A stretch of 15,306 nucleotides of DNA from Profundicola sp048268105 (lineage in GTDB: Bacteria > Bacteroidota > Bacteroidia > Flavobacteriales > Weeksellaceae), in assembly GCA_048268105.1 (NCBI GenBank), contig JBLWWH010000035.1:1-15306 (forward strand), given 5' to 3'. This document shows, one piece after another, positions 13,805-15,306 of the stretch. Positions within the stretch are counted from its first letter, which is position 1; each line of letters starts with the position of its first letter. A program made the translations under genes and the position numbers. The notes under the pieces were generated by a model. It saw nothing but the letters and a program-made list of their open reading frames with translations, was not told where the DNA came from and searched no databases.

Positions 13805-14431
13805 TTGGAGCCAATTGCAAGATCTTTCACGGATAATTCGTGGGTTTTTATCGTCCTTTTAAGCATAATTCTCCTATTAGGAGTATCACGAATCATGTTC
13901 CAGCGTAATTATGCTTCATTAGGAACACTTACTATTTTCCAGGAGAATCAGGAGAATTTTTTACCATTTGCTTTAATGACCAATGTAATGCTCATTATGC
14001 TCATAAGTTTGGTGTTTTATCCTTTTACCCAACTAAATTGGAATATTTTGGATTGGCCACCTGTGTTTAATTTATTTGGTATTGTTTTTCTATGGCTTTT
14101 TATACGTTTTATAGCTAACACCTTATTAGTCTATCTGTTAGGCCTCGATGAGTATTATCGGGATATTATAAAAGCCAAAATTTATTTTCGGTTATTTGGC
14201 GTATTGGCACTCTTGGTTTCGGTCATGTTTCTATATTATTCAGATATAGATCAAAAAATAATGTTCTACATCTCTTTAGGCATCTTGGTTATCATGAATT
14301 TATTTGAGTATATCTTTCAATTACGTAAAAATGGCTTGAACGGCTTGTATGGTTCGTATTATTTTATTTTGTACCTTTGCATGCTCGAAATCCTACCTGT
14401 TCTGTATGTTATAAACCATTGGAATGGATAG
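13805..14431 (+). CDS. DUF4271 integral membrane protein
   Basis: A 208-residue membrane protein of the Bacteroidota DUF4271 family, function unknown. About six hydrophobic segments are visible (roughly 13-29, 52-72, 82-105, 128-145, 150-168 and 185-202). An L-G-L-D-E-Y-Y-R loop near residues 112-119 is family-like. The start is taken as TTG: the frame is closed by a stop at 13790-13792, there is no ATG or GTG before the family-like M-E-P-I-A-R opening, and the first internal ATG (residue 31) would remove the first membrane segment. It is followed after 21 bases by hemD, an arrangement common in flavobacteria, and diverges from the glycosyltransferase operon. Whether it has any part in heme synthesis is unknown. 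Confidence 0.85.
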   Translation: MEPIARSFTDNSWVFIVLLSIILLLGVSRIMFQRNYASLGTLTIFQENQENFLPFALMTNVMLIMLISLVFYPFTQLNWNILDWPPVFNLFGIVFLWLFIRFIANTLLVYLLGLDEYYRDIIKAKIYFRLFGVLALLVSVMFLYYSDIDQKIMFYISLGILVIMNLFEYIFQLRKNGLNGLYGSYYFILYLCMLEILPVLYVINHWNG

Positions 14432-14452
14432 TGTTAAAACCAAAAGAAAACT

Positions 14453-15199
14453 ATGAGAGTAAAATCTATTCTGGTATCTCAGCCGAAGCCAACAACGGAT
14501 TCTTCACCTTATTTTGACCTTAGTAAAACCCAAAAAGTTACAGTTGATTTTAGACCCTTTATTCATGTTGAAGGATTATCTGCCAAAGATATCCGTCAGC
14601 AGAAGGTGGATTTAGCAAAATATACTGCTGTTGTGCTTACCAGTAGAAATGCCGTTGATCACTATTTTAGATTAGCGGAGGAATTAAGATTTCCTGTGCC
14701 GGATGCTATGAAGTATTTTTGTCAGTCAGAAGCAGTAGCTTATTATCTACAGAAATATATCGTTTACAGAAAGCGTAAGGTTTACATTGGTGGAAAAGTT
14801 TTTACAGACCTAAAACCTATTCTTAAAAAACACAAAGACGAAAAGTTTCTTTTACCATCATCTGATACTTTAAAACCAGAGATCGTAAAAGTAATGAACT
14901 CTGAGAAATTGAATTGGCAACGTGTTATTATGTATCATACAGTTTGTAGTGATTTATCTGATCTAACTGATGTGAAATATGATATTTTGGTATTCTTTAG
15001 CCCGTCAGGCATTAAATCTTTATTAGAGAATTTCCCTGATTTCAAACAAGAGAATACAAAAATTGCAGCTTTTGGGAAAACAACTGTTGCCGAAGCCAAA
15101 AAAGTAGGTTTAAAAATAGATATTCCTGTTCCTACGCCAGAGACACCTTCTATGGCTATGGCCCTAGAAAAGTATATTAAAAAAGTAAATAAGAAGTAA
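14453..15199 (+). CDS. hemD: Uroporphyrinogen-III synthase
   Basis: A 248-residue HemD-type protein that cyclises hydroxymethylbilane, with ring D inversion, to uroporphyrinogen III in the heme and siroheme pathway in the cytoplasm. Sequence conservation in this family is low; the support is the length, the two-lobed alternating alpha/beta pattern, the T-S-R-N-A-V motif near residues 63-68, the F-F-S-P-S-G-I motif near 181-187, and the A-A-F-G-K-T-T segment near 204-210. The R-V-K-S-I-L-V-S-Q-P start is typical of flavobacterial members. It lies 21 bases after the DUF4271 gene and is probably co-transcribed with it. The reading frame ends normally although a transposase fragment begins ten bases beyond its stop. 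Confidence 0.88.
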   Translation: MRVKSILVSQPKPTTDSSPYFDLSKTQKVTVDFRPFIHVEGLSAKDIRQQKVDLAKYTAVVLTSRNAVDHYFRLAEELRFPVPDAMKYFCQSEAVAYYLQKYIVYRKRKVYIGGKVFTDLKPILKKHKDEKFLLPSSDTLKPEIVKVMNSEKLNWQRVIMYHTVCSDLSDLTDVKYDILVFFSPSGIKSLLENFPDFKQENTKIAAFGKTTVAEAKKVGLKIDIPVPTPETPSMAMALEKYIKKVNKK

Positions 15200-15200
15200 T

Positions 15201-15306
15201 TGCCATGTTCAAGTTATAAGTGCAACTGACCAAGTAGATTTTAGTTTTTCTATCGGACTAATGTAGCCAAACTTTCTAACTCTTCTGTTATTAATTAATT
15301 TTTCTA
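15201..15306 (-). mobile_element. End of an IS30-like insertion sequence, continuing past the window
   Basis: The last hundred bases read on the minus strand as the tail of a transposase. The element's terminus must lie between the hemD stop and about 15215, because the transposase stop is only nine bases from hemD. The stretch near 15208-15225 (TTCAAGTTATAAGTGCAACT) is a candidate terminal inverted repeat overlapping the last transposase codons, but the matching end is outside the window. Confidence 0.5.
15209..15304 (-). CDS. Transposase C-terminal fragment, IS30-like (partial)
   Basis: A minus-strand frame runs in from the window edge for 31 residues to a TGA at 15209-15211; its start lies outside. 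It reads E-K-L-I-N-N-R-R-V-R-K-F-G-Y-I-S-P-I-E-K-L and ends W-S-V-A-L-I-T. The N-N-R-x5-G-Y-x-S/T-P-x-E pattern and the hydrophobic V-A-L/F-x-T ending match the C-termini of IS30-family DDE transposases from Bacteroidota. An IS3 or integrase-core tail is the alternative. Only the final residues are visible, so intactness cannot be judged. Confidence 0.6.
   Translation of the reverse strand, partial: EKLINNRRVRKFGYISPIEKLKSTWSVALIT

Overview
The window is about 15.3 kb of AT-rich chromosome from a member of Bacteroidota, almost certainly a marine-type Flavobacteriaceae. Supporting signs are the gliding genes gldD and gldE, a type IX secretion (T9SS) C-terminal sorting domain, a GLPGLI-family protein beside a TonB-receptor-like barrel, the exosortase F pair, DUF4271 and DUF4296 genes, A-rich rather than Shine-Dalgarno leaders, and repeated TAnnTTTG promoter elements. 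Most of it is core or conserved-neighbourhood flavobacterial DNA. The accessory-looking parts are the left 4.1 kb, the PNGase F-like gene in the middle, and an insertion-sequence end at the extreme right.

Layout. Positions 1-4155 (+): two small secreted Cys-containing proteins, a strong hairpin terminator, then a GLPGLI protein overlapping an 888-residue outer-membrane barrel gene. The first small gene appears to carry a stop at codon 2 of its natural signal peptide. Positions 4152-6595 (-): a free-methionine-sulfoxide-reductase-like GAF protein, the cofactor-independent phosphoglycerate mutase gpmI, and a small HAD phosphatase. Positions 6648-7606 (+): the exosortase xrtF and its membrane partner, overlapping by ATGA. 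Positions 7636-10038 (-): ssb, gldE and gldD as an operon. Positions 10216-12528 (+): a T9SS-exported PNGase F-type glycoamidase with an N-terminal discoidin domain, ended by a clear terminator. Positions 12649-13742 (-): a Dpm1-type glycosyltransferase coupled to a DUF4296 lipoprotein. Positions 13805-15199 (+): a DUF4271 membrane protein starting at TTG, then hemD. Positions 15209-15306 (-): the C-terminal tail of an IS30-like transposase directly behind hemD.

How the genes connect. GldD and GldE support the gliding/T9SS machinery, and the PNGase F-like enzyme next to them carries the sorting domain that this machinery recognises. XrtF with its partner is a second, separate envelope-sorting system whose substrate is not apparent here. 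The GLPGLI-barrel pair with its small secreted neighbours looks like a third envelope module of unknown purpose. No tRNA, rRNA, CRISPR array or phage genes were seen, and no gene-free stretch exceeds 300 bases.

Best candidates for something undescribed are: the small secreted proteins + GLPGLI + barrel cassette with its nonsense-mutated first gene and the overlapping terminator/promoter; the XrtF pair without a visible substrate; and the four-cysteine insertion in the PNGase F-like catalytic region. All functional statements rest on reading motifs by eye; no database search was possible.
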